Assembly (NCBI RefSeq): GCF_009569385.1 | Contig: NZ_WBOF01000001.1 | Span: forward strand, 3,544,001-3,608,000 | Source of the DNA: Streptomyces kaniharaensis | Lineage (GTDB): Bacteria; Actinomycetota; Actinomycetes; Streptomycetales; Streptomycetaceae | Length of the DNA stretch: 64,000 nucleotides | Reading direction: 5' to 3' | In this document: positions 63,587-64,000 of the stretch, in pieces | Layout of the letters: every line of letters starts with the position of its first letter | How positions within the stretch are numbered: position 1 is the first letter of the stretch | The notes under the pieces: model-generated | What the model was told of the DNA's origin: nothing | Databases searched by the model: none | Seen by the model: only the letters and a program-made list of their open reading frames with translations | Program-made: the position numbers and the translations under genes

Positions 63587-64000
63587 CACCCCGACGTACT
63601 GCACGATGAACGCGCCGAGGGTGAAGGCGTGGAACACCTCGTGGAACCCGAACCAGCGCGGTGACGGATCGGGCCGCTTGAGCCCGTACACCACACCGCC
63701 GATGCTGTAGAGCACCCCGCCGACGATCATCAGCACCAGGACGGCGACACCGCCGGTGCGCAGGAAGTCGGGCAGGAAGAAGGCGGCGGCCCAGCCCAGC
63801 GCGATGTACACCGGGGTGTACAGCCAGCGCGGCGCGCCGACCCAGAACACCCGGAACGCGATCCCGGCCAGCGCGCCGCCCCAGACCGCCCAGAGCAGCA
63901 CCTGCTGGGCGGCGCCCTTCAGCAACAGGATCGTGAACGGCGTGTAGGTGCCCGCGATGATCAGGAAGATGTTCGCGTGGTCCAGCCGGCGCAGGACGGC
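63557..64000 (-). CDS. hemolysin III (PAQR-like) membrane protein, 5' end outside window
   Basis: The frame is open to the window edge. The visible 147 codons carry HANIFLIIAGTYTPFTILLL, the signature of the hemolysin III / YqfA / PAQR family. About five further transmembrane helices follow, with the conserved C-terminal FGFHEVFHAFTLGAF holding the metal-site His residues. Despite the name, bacterial members are general membrane proteins with hydrolase-like metal sites; a haemolytic role is not implied. Only the N terminus is missing. Confidence 0.92.
   Translation of the reverse strand, partial: AVLRRLDHANIFLIIAGTYTPFTILLLKGAAQQVLLWAVWGGALAGIAFRVFWVGAPRWLYTPVYIALGWAAAFFLPDFLRTGGVAVLVLMIVGGVLYSIGGVVYGLKRPDPSPRWFGFHEVFHAFTLGAFIVQYVGVSLVAYNTAG

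Overview
The window is very GC-rich, and its genes start with ATG, GTG or TTG behind GGAGG-type ribosome sites. It carries a mycothiol-conjugate amidase gene (mca), which points to an actinomycete. The gene order and the type I polyketide synthase (PKS) style suggest Streptomyces, Kitasatospora or a close relative; no rRNA or tRNA is present to settle the genus.

Left flank (1-7.8 kb): chromosomal housekeeping genes. These are an L,D-transpeptidase (cut by the window edge), a cupin protein, msrA, metB, a MarR regulator, ilvA, greA, a DUF4307 membrane protein, mca and a small one-helix membrane protein. Right flank (57.5-64 kb): a YyaL-type thioredoxin-domain protein, a GNAT acetyltransferase, a divergent WXG100-like / DUF1023 hydrolase pair, a broken TetR gene, a small membrane protein and a hemolysin III protein (cut by the window edge).

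Between the flanks, 7.9-57.3 kb is a modular type I PKS cluster, almost all on the minus strand. Operon 1 runs from 55.4 kb down to 35.2 kb: a one-module PKS (55443-49927), a two-module PKS with thioesterase (49873-40655), a cytochrome P450, a metallo-beta-lactamase-fold protein, an AhpD/carboxymuconolactone-decarboxylase-fold protein, a second P450 and an O-methyltransferase, ending at a strong hairpin. Operon 2 runs from 34.6 kb down to 7.9 kb: a one-module PKS (34593-28090), a two-module PKS (28093-17384), the PKS with the KSQ loading module plus module 1 (17233-9044), and an acyl-CoA dehydrogenase. A divergent DUF2867 / TetR pair closes the cluster at 55.9-57.3 kb.

The loading module lies in the second-last gene of operon 2 and the thioesterase in the second gene of operon 1, so gene order is not the order of synthesis. 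Docking-domain classes suggest: PKS 17233-9044 (load, module 1) > PKS 34593-28090 (module 2) > PKS 28093-17384 (modules 3 and 4) > PKS 55443-49927 (module 5) > PKS 49873-40655 (modules 6 and 7, TE). By domain content this gives a propionate-started heptaketide extension: C=C, saturated alpha-methyl, C=C, methyl C=C, methyl C=C, ketone (dead KR), ketone (no KR). Such a branched polyene with a 3,5-dioxo thioester end would be expected to close to a 4-hydroxy-2-pyrone (about C21H28O3 before tailoring), or to decarboxylate towards a furanone. The methyltransferase and two P450s would then act on it. This product is an inference.

The insertion edges are informative. The last 64 bp of the small membrane-protein gene at 7733-7796 reappear, about 83% identical, at 57325-57388, followed by a terminator-like hairpin. 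The whole cluster therefore sits between two copies of one gene's 3' end. Module 4 of the PKS is a mosaic with near-identical tracts from modules 2 and 3.
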